Of a stretch of DNA of 49,219 nt, positions 26,079 through 35,132 are shown in pieces. The DNA is from Cyanobacteria bacterium SZAS-4 (lineage in GTDB: Bacteria; Cyanobacteriota; Vampirovibrionia; Obscuribacterales; Obscuribacteraceae). How positions within the stretch are numbered: the first letter of the stretch is position 1; the number at the start of each line of letters is the position of its first letter. The translations under genes were made by a program, and so were the position numbers. The stretch lies in NCBI GenBank assembly GCA_018266255.1, contig JAFEAT010000016.1:12724-61942 (forward strand), given 5' to 3'. The notes beneath the pieces were generated by a model, which worked only from the letters and a program-made list of their open reading frames with translations, made no database searches and was not told the DNA's origin.

Positions 26079-26572
26079 AATTTTCCCAATCTCAAATGAG
26101 TAATCTTTTTTTGTTCTTCAGCCGCTATAGGCAGCTCGGTTTCCGCATCATTGTTCAGTCGTTGCTTCAACATCGTCAGCATCTCTTGTGCAGATTTCCC
26201 AGTAGCACAAACTATAAATATGTAGCCGAACTTTTGGAAATACTCCTCGTTTCTGTCCGCGAGGTCTTTAGCGACCTCATCTGAAATGCCTTGGGCGCCG
26301 GCTTGTTCGTTCTCGGCCCATTTCTGAGTGACGGCATATTTTTTCTTCAGGCTTGTGATGTCGCCTATCTTTGGATGAGCCGCGAATGCCTCCATCCAAT
26401 CTGCACGAGTCAAGTCTTTGAAGGAACGATCGGCCTGTTGGGAAAGCGCTTCATCGCTTGCAAACGGACGAGCGCGAATCATCTCTTCGACCCATGCGTT
26501 GCTCCCGCAGCATCTGCGAAACACTTCGCCAGCATCGTTGTCGTTAAGTTCGTTGATACTCTTTAAGTCCAT
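26075..26572 (-). CDS. uraD: OHCU decarboxylase
   Basis: It converts 2-oxo-4-hydroxy-4-carboxy-5-ureidoimidazoline stereospecifically to S-allantoin. About 165 residues, all helical. Landmarks are FRRCCGSNAWVEEM, the catalytic-His segment AFAAHPKIGD and FQKFGYIFIVCATGKSAQEM. The ATG at 26572 is chosen; a GTG one codon earlier is possible. The gene start overlaps the end of alc by about 29 bp and its end overlaps uraH by 4 bp, so it sits in a tight operon. Confidence 0.95.
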   Translation of the reverse strand: MDLKSINELNDNDAGEVFRRCCGSNAWVEEMIRARPFASDEALSQQADRSFKDLTRADWMEAFAAHPKIGDITSLKKKYAVTQKWAENEQAGAQGISDEVAKDLADRNEEYFQKFGYIFIVCATGKSAQEMLTMLKQRLNNDAETELPIAAEEQKKITHLRLGKL

Positions 26573-27623
26573 CACTCTTTTCTTGCTTTCTCTCTTTTGC
26601 TGCCGTTGGAGCTACAGTGCACCAGGCTCTGAATCTGCTGATGCCGCCATCTGGCACTATGTTCAAGCGCAGATGTGTCCATGGACCCTCCGCCATAATT
26701 TCCTTTTCGTAAAAGTGACGATGATCGGCTTGTAGTTTCGTCTGAGCTACAATTTTCGTCCACTCGAAACTGTCGGCGTTTAGTTTGTTCATCTCGGCAC
26801 TAGGCGCGTAGCATGCGTCGACCCAACACGAGTCAGGGAAATTTCCTTTGTAGTGTTTGGTATCGACTTCGAGTTTCTTCAAGAAACCTGCATGAGCCAA
26901 CCGCACTATCGACCAATCGTGACCTGGGTCTCTGCGTCGTCTTGTCTCCCAGCCATCGCCCATGTTGACGCCGGATCCTGGCATGATCATGTTATTTATG
27001 TTGCCGAAGAACATGTCGTTGCAAGCCACTACGCTGCCACCATTTTCTACTGCAGCTAGATCGACTTGCTCGTCACGCGGGTAAGCTTGCCAATCTTTTT
27101 GAACGGTGCCATAAACTTTCAATCTGGCGACGCCGCCGTCTGGATAAATGTTCAGGCGAATATGTGTCCAACGGTTTGTATTTGGAATTCCGAAGATGTT
27201 TTGTGAGCCTTGCTTCAAAGGTGACTTGGGAAGGATTTCTGTCCAATTTGCTTCTTGCAATTTGTCGTTGGAAAGATCTTTGTCCAAAGAGAGAGCATCG
27301 ATCGAGGCGTAGGGTGGATGATTTCCAAGGAAGTTGTTTGTGTCGATGTCGACGCCTTCAATTACTCCGCTGGTGCCCAGCTTCAAGATGCACCAATCGT
27401 AGCCTGGAACCCGCTTGCGACGTGTTTCCCAGCCATCCATCCATTTGCCGCGCTCTGTATATTTATCGGCAATCCAAACACCCCGGCCCGGCTTGATCAG
27501 GTTCTCTTTCTCAGCGAAAAATTCGTCGTTGGCAAGCAAAACTTTGCCACCCAATTTTTCCGAAGCCAGATCGATAAACCCGCTAAATACAGCTGCGGTC
27601 AGATCGGAATTTCTTTCACTCAT
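26544..27623 (-). CDS. alc: Allantoicase
   Basis: It hydrolyses allantoate to ureidoglycolate and urea. The 359-residue protein is made of two jelly-roll repeats, visible as paired motifs: DGWETRRKRVPGYDWCILKL with GDGWETRRRRDPGHDWSIVR, and WTHIRLNIYPDGGVARLKVY with WTHLRLNIVPDGGISRFRAW. Presence of allantoicase rather than allantoate amidohydrolase means urea, not ammonia, is released. Its ATG directly follows the allB stop (TAG then ATG). Confidence 0.95.
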   Translation of the reverse strand: MSERNSDLTAAVFSGFIDLASEKLGGKVLLANDEFFAEKENLIKPGRGVWIADKYTERGKWMDGWETRRKRVPGYDWCILKLGTSGVIEGVDIDTNNFLGNHPPYASIDALSLDKDLSNDKLQEANWTEILPKSPLKQGSQNIFGIPNTNRWTHIRLNIYPDGGVARLKVYGTVQKDWQAYPRDEQVDLAAVENGGSVVACNDMFFGNINNMIMPGSGVNMGDGWETRRRRDPGHDWSIVRLAHAGFLKKLEVDTKHYKGNFPDSCWVDACYAPSAEMNKLNADSFEWTKIVAQTKLQADHRHFYEKEIMAEGPWTHLRLNIVPDGGISRFRAWCTVAPTAAKERKQEKSDGLKEYQRT

Positions 27624-28991
27624 CTACTTTTTACTCTCCACGCGCTCTTTCAACAAGAATTGCCCAATTGGTTTCGCGGCAAATTGACCGTTGTCATAGA
27701 CCAACTGACCGCGCACAAACGTTTTTTCTACTTTGCCAAAAAGTTCCATGCCGTCATACGGGGTAACTTTGTGACGATGATGGATAATTGAAGCGTCGAT
27801 TTTGGTCGTCGCTTCAGGATTCCAAACGACGATGTCGGCGTCGTAGCCTGGCTTCAGATGCCCTTTTGTCTCATCCAATCCCAAAAACTTGGCTGAACCG
27901 TGCGACACCCACTTCGACACTTGTTCGATCGATACGCCGCGCTTTTTCGCCTGAGTCCAGACTGTAGGCAATACGAATTGCAGCCCGGCGATACCACCCC
28001 AGGCTTTCTGCAGATTGCCTTCGTCTAGAAACTTGAGGCTGGGCGAGCAGGGGGAATGGTCTGAAACAACAAAATCTATCGTTCCATCCAACAGCGCATT
28101 CCAAAGCTTCTCGCGATTTTCGCGCTCACGAATCGGTGGTGCGCATTTGAATCTCGGGTCACCATCGGCGATCTCTTCAGATGCGAAAGTCAGATAGTGA
28201 GGACATGTCTCGACAGTTATTTTGACGTTGGCTTTCTTCGCTTTTTGAAGTGCTGCAATTGCGTCAGAGGAAGAGAGATGAACGATGTGCACCGGGCAAT
28301 TGTTTTGCTGACCGAGTTTGATGATTAGATCGATTGCATCGTTTTCCCATCGACGCGGTCTCGAGTGCAGAAAAGCGTGATATGACGACGGGTGGTCACT
28401 CCAATCTGCAGGATGCGAATCGTCGCACTCGAGCTCTGCGTGAACCAACAAAGGAGTTTTCCGCTTTGCTAAAACTGGCATGGCCGAATTCAAGTCTGTT
28501 TCTGTGACGTTCGGAAAGTCGTCAATTCCTGAGTGAATCAAGAAGCACTTGAACCCACGAACGCCTGCGTCGATCAGGGGTTCCAGCGACGGTGTATTGC
28601 CTGGAACTACACCGCCATAGAAAGCGCAGTCAACGCTTAGCTTGTCTTTGGCAGCTTTGAGTTTCTCCTCCAGAGCTGACATCGATGTGGTGACAGGGTT
28701 AGAGTTCAACGGCATATCAGCGATGGTGGTGATTCCGCCAGCCGCTGCCGCCCGGGTGGCTGTCTCGAAACCTTCCCACTCAGTGCGTCCTGGCTCGTTA
28801 ACGTGCACGTGCGAATCAACCAGACCCGGCATCACAACTGAATTGCCAACGTCTTGTGTTTCCAAGCCCGAAGGCACTTTATCTGACGAAACTATCTCTT
28901 CGATTCGACCATCTTTAACGATCAGGCAACCCTTTTTGATACCGTCAGCAGTGACAATGCGATTGCTGGAAATGCCAAATGTTGAAGTCAT
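27624..28991 (-). CDS. allB: Allantoinase
   Basis: It opens the hydantoin ring of allantoin to give allantoate. A 455-residue cyclic amidohydrolase with metal motifs DSHVHVNEPGRTEWEGFE, the bridging-Lys region GFKCFLIHSG, LVHAELE, HIVHLSSSDA and FVVSDHSPCSPS. The EPGRTEWEGF stretch and the ADMPLNS motif favour allantoinase over dihydroorotase, as does the context. It is first in the operon allB-alc-uraD-uraH-uox. AAGG lies about 7 nt before the ATG. The 277 bp upstream (to 29269) is the divergent control region; I see no convincing promoter pair there. Confidence 0.95.
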   Translation of the reverse strand: MTSTFGISSNRIVTADGIKKGCLIVKDGRIEEIVSSDKVPSGLETQDVGNSVVMPGLVDSHVHVNEPGRTEWEGFETATRAAAAGGITTIADMPLNSNPVTTSMSALEEKLKAAKDKLSVDCAFYGGVVPGNTPSLEPLIDAGVRGFKCFLIHSGIDDFPNVTETDLNSAMPVLAKRKTPLLVHAELECDDSHPADWSDHPSSYHAFLHSRPRRWENDAIDLIIKLGQQNNCPVHIVHLSSSDAIAALQKAKKANVKITVETCPHYLTFASEEIADGDPRFKCAPPIRERENREKLWNALLDGTIDFVVSDHSPCSPSLKFLDEGNLQKAWGGIAGLQFVLPTVWTQAKKRGVSIEQVSKWVSHGSAKFLGLDETKGHLKPGYDADIVVWNPEATTKIDASIIHHRHKVTPYDGMELFGKVEKTFVRGQLVYDNGQFAAKPIGQFLLKERVESKK

Positions 28992-29268
28992 TTTTGACCT
29001 TCGTGTTGAGCGATACAGACGCTTTGAGCCCGCTTTGAGACGGTATATCGAGCGCTAATATTGTCGCATATATCAATCCACCGCTATCAGATTGAGGCTC
29101 GTTATCGTAATTTCATCTACCGGCTATGGAGCCCGGTGATGGGATTTAGGCGTGACCCAAATTTGCCCAATCTTTGACCGGAGACAGACCACAGAATTGT
29201 GCAAAATCTTGGCAACACGAAAGGTATCGCCCGCTACCAATCACCCAGATTCTATTGTGGAGTTACTT

Positions 29269-30003
29269 ATGCAAAACACTTCCTATAGCCTAATTTCGAA
29301 TCCTGCCGCGAAATTTTTAGAGTGCCAGGCAAACGAAACTGTTCAAACTATCTACCCCAACTCTTCAACAGCGCTGACATGTGGAGACGGAATTACATTG
29401 CGATTCGACGCCCAAGGGCGAATCTCGTCTCTCAATTCAAAAGATGGAAATGCACTCAAAACGTTCTCTTACAGTGTCAAGGGCGTTCTTCTGGAGGTGT
29501 GCATGCAGAACTATCGACTCAGTCGATTAGGCAACGAGTGGACTGACGGGCACCAATTGTTCGATATCGAAATCTCTCTCGACAATTTGGGAGTCGTCAC
29601 GATCATCGAACGTAGCTGCGCAGCTATCACCCGACTGAATCCCAACGGCACATTCGTCATCGCTGTAGTATCGCTTGAAGGCAAGCAATCAACCATTTAT
29701 CACAGTGGTGACGCGTTTAGACCAATCGAACGCATCGAATATCCAGGTGGAGACAAGCGTCACTTTCGCTTTGACGAACTTTCGATCATGAGCCTGCTCG
29801 ACGAAGCTGATGGATACTGGCTCAAGACCAACGGTCTCTGGATGCACTACAACGCGCTGGGAGCTCATGACGGCCTGAAAGCATTGCAAATTTCAGTTGA
29901 TTTCAATGGCACAGTTATTTTTCACTATGTCAACGATACCAGAATGAGTGTTGACGCCTTTGGTCAACATACATATACGATACCGACTGTGGTGGCAGCG
30001 TAA
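29269..30003 (+). CDS. YD-repeat-like hypothetical protein
   Basis: 244 residues, beta-rich, with no signal peptide. It contains YD/RHS-like units such as ITLRFDAQGRISSLNSKDG and PNGTFVIAVVSLEG, plus a His/Tyr-rich end. The ATG at 29269 has GGAG 6 nt upstream, a clear choice over the ATG-like starts 39 codons earlier. It is followed 26 bp later by a larger protein of similar style, so the two are probably cotranscribed. Neither looks like a full RHS toxin, since no conserved RHS core end or toxin domain is seen. The function is unknown. Confidence 0.7.
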   Translation: MQNTSYSLISNPAAKFLECQANETVQTIYPNSSTALTCGDGITLRFDAQGRISSLNSKDGNALKTFSYSVKGVLLEVCMQNYRLSRLGNEWTDGHQLFDIEISLDNLGVVTIIERSCAAITRLNPNGTFVIAVVSLEGKQSTIYHSGDAFRPIERIEYPGGDKRHFRFDELSIMSLLDEADGYWLKTNGLWMHYNALGAHDGLKALQISVDFNGTVIFHYVNDTRMSVDAFGQHTYTIPTVVAA

Positions 30004-30029
30004 TTTTAGATCAATCAGGAGTAAAGACA

Positions 30030-31271
30030 ATGGCCACTGAAGATTTCAATCAACAATTAAAAACCGACAAAGACAAAGGTCAGATCGACAATGTAGTGAA
30101 AGACATTTACAAGCAATTGGCAGATGATTTTCCAAAATCAGGTCAGGATGGTTCGCCGTATACCACCGATTACGGCGCCGCTAAAAAGTTTCTTCAGGAC
30201 AATAAATTACTACCAGGATTGGAGCTTATCGGACTTGATGATAAGCCGGACAAGAACGGAGTGGGCTTGCAGGTTACCGATAGCGGCTCGGGACACAAGG
30301 AAACTTACACGATCGACCCAAACACTGGAATTGGTCGCTCTAATGATGGCTTGATCCAGGCAATGGTTATGCCTGATGGAAAGATCCAACGCTTTGAATA
30401 TTCGGCCGACGGAAAACTAACTGGTGTAATTGACGGAAGTGGCAAGTCTTACACAATCGACCAGACTACCGGAAAGTCAAAATACTACGACGAAGCTAAT
30501 GAGCAGTGGGTGACCACACCAGGCAAGTTCTCGCTCGACCAAAAGACGGGTGCCATCACAATCACAAATGACAATGGCACTCGCGAAGTGCATCAAGTCG
30601 ATGGTTCGATTGTCAAATACAACGATAACCAGAAAGACAAAGACGGTAATCCTTTAGTTGTAGAAGTAGGATTTGCTTACGATCCCACGAACAAAAACTC
30701 TCGTGGCACAATGAAATTTGATTATGACAAAGATGGAAACCTAACGAGCGTTCGCGATCAGCAGGGAGCGACGTGGACTAAAAATGCGGACAACAAATGG
30801 CAGTCAGATAAGGTAGGTGCCGACGGTAAACCCATTGTTTCAGATGCAGATTTTTCTGTAGATAATCAGGGGGCGGTGACCATTAGACACAAGAACTCCA
30901 GAGAAACGTACCACGCTGATGGCTCGAAAGAGAAGGTGACAATGGTAGGCGACCCAGTCACTTCAACTGTTGATGTAATCACAGACCGGGCCGGGCACCT
31001 AACCGAAATCAAAGGGTCGAATGGTTCCAACATCAAGGTTACTTATAACGGAGACAAGGAATCAGTCGTCGTAACTCCAGATGGCACTTACACAAGGAAA
31101 GAGAACACGTGGGAATTCAAGGACAATGAAAATAAGGTCTCAACCGTGATTTCGGTCAATGCATTTGCCGCCGACGGTTCAGTTGTAATCAGCACTGCTG
31201 AGGGGCAGATTGTCTACAAGAATGGCACCAAAACATTCGTTCCAAGTGCCAAACAAGGAGGAGATAAGTAA
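30030..31271 (+). CDS. YD/RHS-like repeat protein, soluble
   Basis: 413 residues without a signal peptide. After a helical N-terminal ~75 residues, the chain is a series of beta-hairpin units with a repeated pattern, for example GKIQRFEYSADGKLTGVIDG, GTMKFDYDKDGNLTSVRDQQ and NIKVTYNGDKESVVVTPDG. Such repeats build shells or filaments in RHS/teneurin proteins, but here there are too few units for a cocoon and no protease or toxin end. AGGAG lies upstream of the ATG. It is convergent with malate synthase (13 bp gap). The function is unknown. Confidence 0.72.
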   Translation: MATEDFNQQLKTDKDKGQIDNVVKDIYKQLADDFPKSGQDGSPYTTDYGAAKKFLQDNKLLPGLELIGLDDKPDKNGVGLQVTDSGSGHKETYTIDPNTGIGRSNDGLIQAMVMPDGKIQRFEYSADGKLTGVIDGSGKSYTIDQTTGKSKYYDEANEQWVTTPGKFSLDQKTGAITITNDNGTREVHQVDGSIVKYNDNQKDKDGNPLVVEVGFAYDPTNKNSRGTMKFDYDKDGNLTSVRDQQGATWTKNADNKWQSDKVGADGKPIVSDADFSVDNQGAVTIRHKNSRETYHADGSKEKVTMVGDPVTSTVDVITDRAGHLTEIKGSNGSNIKVTYNGDKESVVVTPDGTYTRKENTWEFKDNENKVSTVISVNAFAADGSVVISTAEGQIVYKNGTKTFVPSAKQGGDK

Positions 31272-31284
31272 TCGGGGTCCGCTC

Positions 31285-32862
31285 CTATTTCAGATAGGCG
31301 TATGCATCGGTGGTGAGAAACTCAATGAAGGTTTCACTTTCCACTAATCGATCTAGAATTTCTGCTGCTTCTTTGTACCGATTGTTCGGAGCGGTGCTCA
31401 ACAACTTCAGTTGAGCATCGCGTGTTTGACGATACAACTCCTTGGTTATCAATCGACCGTCATCCAACTTGGCACCACAAATGATCCACTGCCACAATTG
31501 TGCACGTGAGATTTCGGCAGTTGCAGCGTCTTCCATCAGGTTGTGAATTGCCGCTGCACCAGTGCCTCTCAACCACGATTCTATGTACTGAAGAGCGACA
31601 TCGACGTTGTTCGTCAATCCCTTTTCGGTGATCAATCCGCCATCGATTTTCACTGCGAGAATTTCAGAACCGGTGACGACATCGTCTAACTGCTTAGATT
31701 TTTGGTTTGGATTCGTGCCCAGAGTTTTGTCAAAAACGTCTCTGGCCACAGGAACGAGGTCAGGATGTGCGACCCAGGTTCCGTCGAAACCTGTTGTCAC
31801 TTCCAGTTCCTTGTCCTCTTTCACTTTAGACATTGCCACTTCGTTGATAGCGGCATCTTTTCTACTTGGAATGAAGGCAGCCATGCCACCCATCGCGTGC
31901 GCACCGCGTTTATGACAAGTCTTGACGAGCAGTCTGCAGTAAGCGCGCATGAAAGGCACTCGCATTGTGATTTGAGCGCGATCTGGCATGAGGAATTCTT
32001 TGTGGCTAGAGAATTTTTTGATCGTACTGAAGATGTAATCCCAACGACCGGCATTCAAACCGGACGCGTGTTCTTTAAGTTCGAATAGAATCTCTTCCAT
32101 CTCGAAAGCCGCCATTATTGTTTCAATCAATACAGTTGCTCTAACAGTGCCGCGAGCGACTTTCATCTTGTCCTGGGCATAATTGAACACATCGTTCCAG
32201 AGTTTGGCTTCTAAGTGGCTCTCCATCTTGGGCAAGTAGAAGTAAGGGCCGCTATTGCGTTTAACTAGTTCTTGAGCATTGTGGAAAAAGAAAAGTCCGA
32301 AGTCGAAGAGGCTGGCAGAGATCGGGGCACCGCTGACAGTGACATGATTTTCCAGGAGGTGCCAACCTCGTGGTCTAACAATCAGTGTGGCTATCTTGTC
32401 TTTCAGTCTGTATGACTTGCCTTCAGGGCTGTCGTAAGAAAGTGTCTTGCGCACCGCCTCTTTCAGATTTATCTGTCCATCGATGACGTTTTCCCATGTG
32501 GGAGAGAGTGAATCTTCCAGGTCAGCCATGAATGCGTTGGCACCTGAATTGAAAGCGTTGATCATCATCTTTCGTTCTACGGGTCCAGTGATTTCCACTC
32601 GTCGATCGGCAAGATCAGCCGGCGCCTCGGCAACTTGCCACTTTCCGTCGCGCATTGCAGCTGTGTGACTGAGGAAGTCTGGATATTTTCCTGCATCGAT
32701 GTCTTTCTGTCTTGCTGCTCTGTTGGTTAGAAGCTTTTCGCGAGTAGGATTAAATTGAGCGTGCAAATCAGCGACGAAGTTGAGCGCTTCTGGTGTCAGA
32801 ATCTGCTCGAATTCTGGTGTTAGCTTGCCTAGAACTTTAACTTGCTGCGCTACTTGCGTCAT
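31285..32862 (-). CDS. aceB: Malate synthase A type
   Basis: It condenses glyoxylate with acetyl-CoA to malate. About 525 residues, matching the A isoform (~530). Landmarks are GPVERKMMINAFNSGANAFM, ADLEDSLSPTWENVIDGQ (metal and CoA region), IVRPRGWHLLE with the catalytic Arg, AAFEMEEILFELKEH, LNAGRWDYIFS, and the C-terminal NLMEDAATAEISRAQLWQW. The second ATG (32862) has GAGGAG 6 nt upstream. No isocitrate lyase is in the window. Divergence from allA, whose product is glyoxylate, suggests it assimilates carbon from ureides. Confidence 0.94.
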   Translation of the reverse strand: MTQVAQQVKVLGKLTPEFEQILTPEALNFVADLHAQFNPTREKLLTNRAARQKDIDAGKYPDFLSHTAAMRDGKWQVAEAPADLADRRVEITGPVERKMMINAFNSGANAFMADLEDSLSPTWENVIDGQINLKEAVRKTLSYDSPEGKSYRLKDKIATLIVRPRGWHLLENHVTVSGAPISASLFDFGLFFFHNAQELVKRNSGPYFYLPKMESHLEAKLWNDVFNYAQDKMKVARGTVRATVLIETIMAAFEMEEILFELKEHASGLNAGRWDYIFSTIKKFSSHKEFLMPDRAQITMRVPFMRAYCRLLVKTCHKRGAHAMGGMAAFIPSRKDAAINEVAMSKVKEDKELEVTTGFDGTWVAHPDLVPVARDVFDKTLGTNPNQKSKQLDDVVTGSEILAVKIDGGLITEKGLTNNVDVALQYIESWLRGTGAAAIHNLMEDAATAEISRAQLWQWIICGAKLDDGRLITKELYRQTRDAQLKLLSTAPNNRYKEAAEILDRLVESETFIEFLTTDAYAYLK

Positions 32863-32947
32863 CGTCATCTCCTCGATTCAACGTTCATGGTGCTTTCGCA
32901 ATAATGCGACGCACCTTATTTCTACGATTGCCAGGGTCTCGACTCGC

Positions 32948-33019
32948 TTGCCCGAGGCAAACTGTACAATGATCCCAGTGCCAGGTAATATTACACGCAA
33001 TTCGGCTTACATATATTAT
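32948..33019 (+). promoter_or_regulatory. Promoter of allA and a nearby palindrome
   Basis: TTACAC (32991-32996), a 17-nt spacer and TATTAT (33014-33019) make a good sigma-70-type promoter for allA, with a start near 33026. TTGCC-cga-GGCAA (32948-32960) is a perfect 5-bp inverted repeat between this promoter and aceB, suitably placed for a shared regulator. No regulator gene is adjacent. Confidence 0.5.
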
Positions 33020-33093
33020 GGACGGCAACGACACTGATTTGAAGCTTCGGATTAGCCGCAATGCAGGAAATGGGCGCGGGGGAACAGCTTGAC

Positions 33094-33612
33094 ATGGTCA
33101 GTACTTCAACTATCAAAGCCGTACCGATAAGTCGGGAAGCTTACGCACCCTATGGCTCGCTGATCGCCGCTGATGAAGCGCTTCCGTTTCGCTACGCCAA
33201 CATGCGAACTGCAAAACGATTCGACTATCTCGCTGAAATTGCTAATCTTCGTACTGATTCAGCTAAGCTCAATTTGTGCGTATTCAGCTGTAGTCCACTC
33301 AGTGAAGCGCCTTTGCAGATGAAGCTTTTGGAGAAGCATCAGTATTCGACTCAAGTCTTTATGCCGATGACAAACAATGCAAGATTTCTTGTAATCGTTT
33401 GTCTTGGCGGCGATGAGCCAGATTTGGATACGCTTGTGTGTTTCGAAGCTGGGAACGGTCAAGGCATCAGTTATAAGCCAGGGGTGTGGCACTATCCGAT
33501 GACTGCTATTGGCGAGCGCGTGGACTTTGCGTGTTTAGTATGCGAAGACGGAACCAAAGAAGACTGCGAAATTCACACCTTCGGAATTCCGATTGAAATA
33601 TTTCCGCTCTAA
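33094..33612 (+). CDS. allA: Ureidoglycolate lyase
   Basis: It splits ureidoglycolate into glyoxylate and urea. About 172 residues with the AllA cupin-like fold: KAVPISREAYAPYGSLIAAD near the start, LLEKHQYSTQVFMPM in the middle and GISYKPGVWHYPMTAIGE, the typical YxPGxWHxPL-like motif. The ATG at 33094 is chosen because GGGGGA lies about 9 nt upstream and it gives the usual N terminus; ATGs at 33061 and 33070 are in frame. It completes the route begun in the allB operon. Its 3' end overlaps that of the convergent amidohydrolase by 4 bp. Confidence 0.92.
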   Translation: MVSTSTIKAVPISREAYAPYGSLIAADEALPFRYANMRTAKRFDYLAEIANLRTDSAKLNLCVFSCSPLSEAPLQMKLLEKHQYSTQVFMPMTNNARFLVIVCLGGDEPDLDTLVCFEAGNGQGISYKPGVWHYPMTAIGERVDFACLVCEDGTKEDCEIHTFGIPIEIFPL

Positions 33613-34982
33613 GGCTCGTACAACGGTGCCACGCACGGCAATGCCTTCTTGATACGTGCCTCCACGGCATTGAAGTCGACGAAATGATCATCGGTCTTTT
33701 CGTCGTGAATAGCAATTCGCTTATTTGAGTTGGCGACTTTTATGGCAGATGATTCTTTCGCGTACTTAGACATCAGTTCGGAATCGCCATAGACCGGTCT
33801 GCCTGCCACCACAACAAGTTCTACATCGCCGGGTGTGCACTGCACAAGGCTGTCGTAGGCGTCGAGCTTGAGGAATGCGTCTGTCTTCTTATCGTAGTGC
33901 ACGAGCTTCTTTGTTATGAGAAAGTCTGCGCACTTTTTCACTTCAATCGACCCTAACTTATCCGAGACACCAGCGACTTCAGCAGCATTACTGGTCGCCA
34001 TTTCAAAAAGTTTCTGCGAAGGAAATTTTTCTTGCGGCTTTCGATTCCTATTCAAATAGTTTCTGGCAAAGCGCAACTCGTCCAGCATGTTGCTGGAACC
34101 TGTGACAGTCCAGTCAGGCGCTATGGCGACCTTCAAACCAGCGTCTAACGCGGCCTGCACATCAGTCGTTTCTCCGTAGAGTCTCAAGTTGCTTCGTGGT
34201 GACCAAACGAGGTGCATTTTGTTTTGCTTCATTTCAGCAAAGTTTGCAGGAGTCAGGGCTATTCCGTGAATTAAAACAACACCGCTGCGCGCGAAACCTT
34301 TATCTTTGAGAAGTCCAAACTCAACCTGTGTCGCAGTGTCACTTTTCTTTCCTTCAGCGATGTGGAAAAACAAACGCAGGGTAGTTCCATTCAAGTTGTC
34401 TCTCAATTTGTCGGCAACAGCCGGATCGATTTTTTCGATTGGTCCTGTATACGATTCTGCACGATAATTCGGAACATCAAGATTACGGATAAACTGCTCT
34501 GCTTGTGGTTTGGCATAGTTAGACTGAATCAGCGTCGCACCACCGATTACGCTTCGTGCTTCCCCGTACAAAACGGCGTCTGCAGTTTCACCAGAATCTG
34601 ATTCGCGAACGAACTGGTTTTCCACTTTTTCGAGATATTCAGGATCTTGCTGCCAGGCGTAGCGGTTAGGATACTGACCGTTAGACCATTGAGGGATGAC
34701 GTTGTAGTGGACGTGGTTGTGAGTATCGATCAATCCCGGATAGACGAAACCGTCAACCTCTATAAAAATTTTTGGTCCGACAGGTTTCGTCTCAGTAATG
34801 GCAGTTATCCGACCATCAACGAACGAGACCCACTCGTCTTTCACTTCACCGTCTGCGTTCACAACCGTTCCGTGTAAGGCACACGGTGCGTTTTGTGCAA
34901 ATACTGGCGCGGCACACCAGGAAGCGAATGCAGCAGCAGAGAGAACAGCGACAAGTGTGCTATTGAGCAGTCGTTTAGGCAT
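33609..34982 (-). CDS. Exported amidohydrolase-family protein
   Basis: 457 residues with a Sec signal (LLNSTLVAVLSAAAFASWCA, cleavage near PVFA). The metal-dependent amidohydrolase barrel shows GLIDTHNHVHYN (HxH), GVVLIHGIALTPANF, a basic strand WSPRSNLRLYGET and APDWTVTGSSNMLDEL (Asp). It resembles the ATZ/TRZ (COG0402) deaminase/chlorohydrolase group. The substrate is unknown; its place beside allA makes a nitrogen heterocycle attractive, but that is inference. No strong ribosome site is seen before the ATG. Confidence 0.82.
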   Translation of the reverse strand: MPKRLLNSTLVAVLSAAAFASWCAAPVFAQNAPCALHGTVVNADGEVKDEWVSFVDGRITAITETKPVGPKIFIEVDGFVYPGLIDTHNHVHYNVIPQWSNGQYPNRYAWQQDPEYLEKVENQFVRESDSGETADAVLYGEARSVIGGATLIQSNYAKPQAEQFIRNLDVPNYRAESYTGPIEKIDPAVADKLRDNLNGTTLRLFFHIAEGKKSDTATQVEFGLLKDKGFARSGVVLIHGIALTPANFAEMKQNKMHLVWSPRSNLRLYGETTDVQAALDAGLKVAIAPDWTVTGSSNMLDELRFARNYLNRNRKPQEKFPSQKLFEMATSNAAEVAGVSDKLGSIEVKKCADFLITKKLVHYDKKTDAFLKLDAYDSLVQCTPGDVELVVVAGRPVYGDSELMSKYAKESSAIKVANSNKRIAIHDEKTDDHFVDFNAVEARIKKALPCVAPLYEP

Positions 34983-35132
34983 GGTTACGCGTCATCCACT
35001 TCAGGCGAGGCGACGATTGTAGCAGTACATCGAACTGATCTATTGGACAATCAGATTTATTGCAAAAACTATGGATCTTGCAACTTTTGCAGTTGAGCGC
35101 AGTCGAGTCATTACTAGCATCGAGGTAACCAA

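Noticed and set aside
29269..31271. The YD-repeat pair as an RHS toxin-immunity system
   Set aside because: There is no RHS core-end motif, no C-terminal toxin domain, no secretion signal and no small immunity gene next to them.
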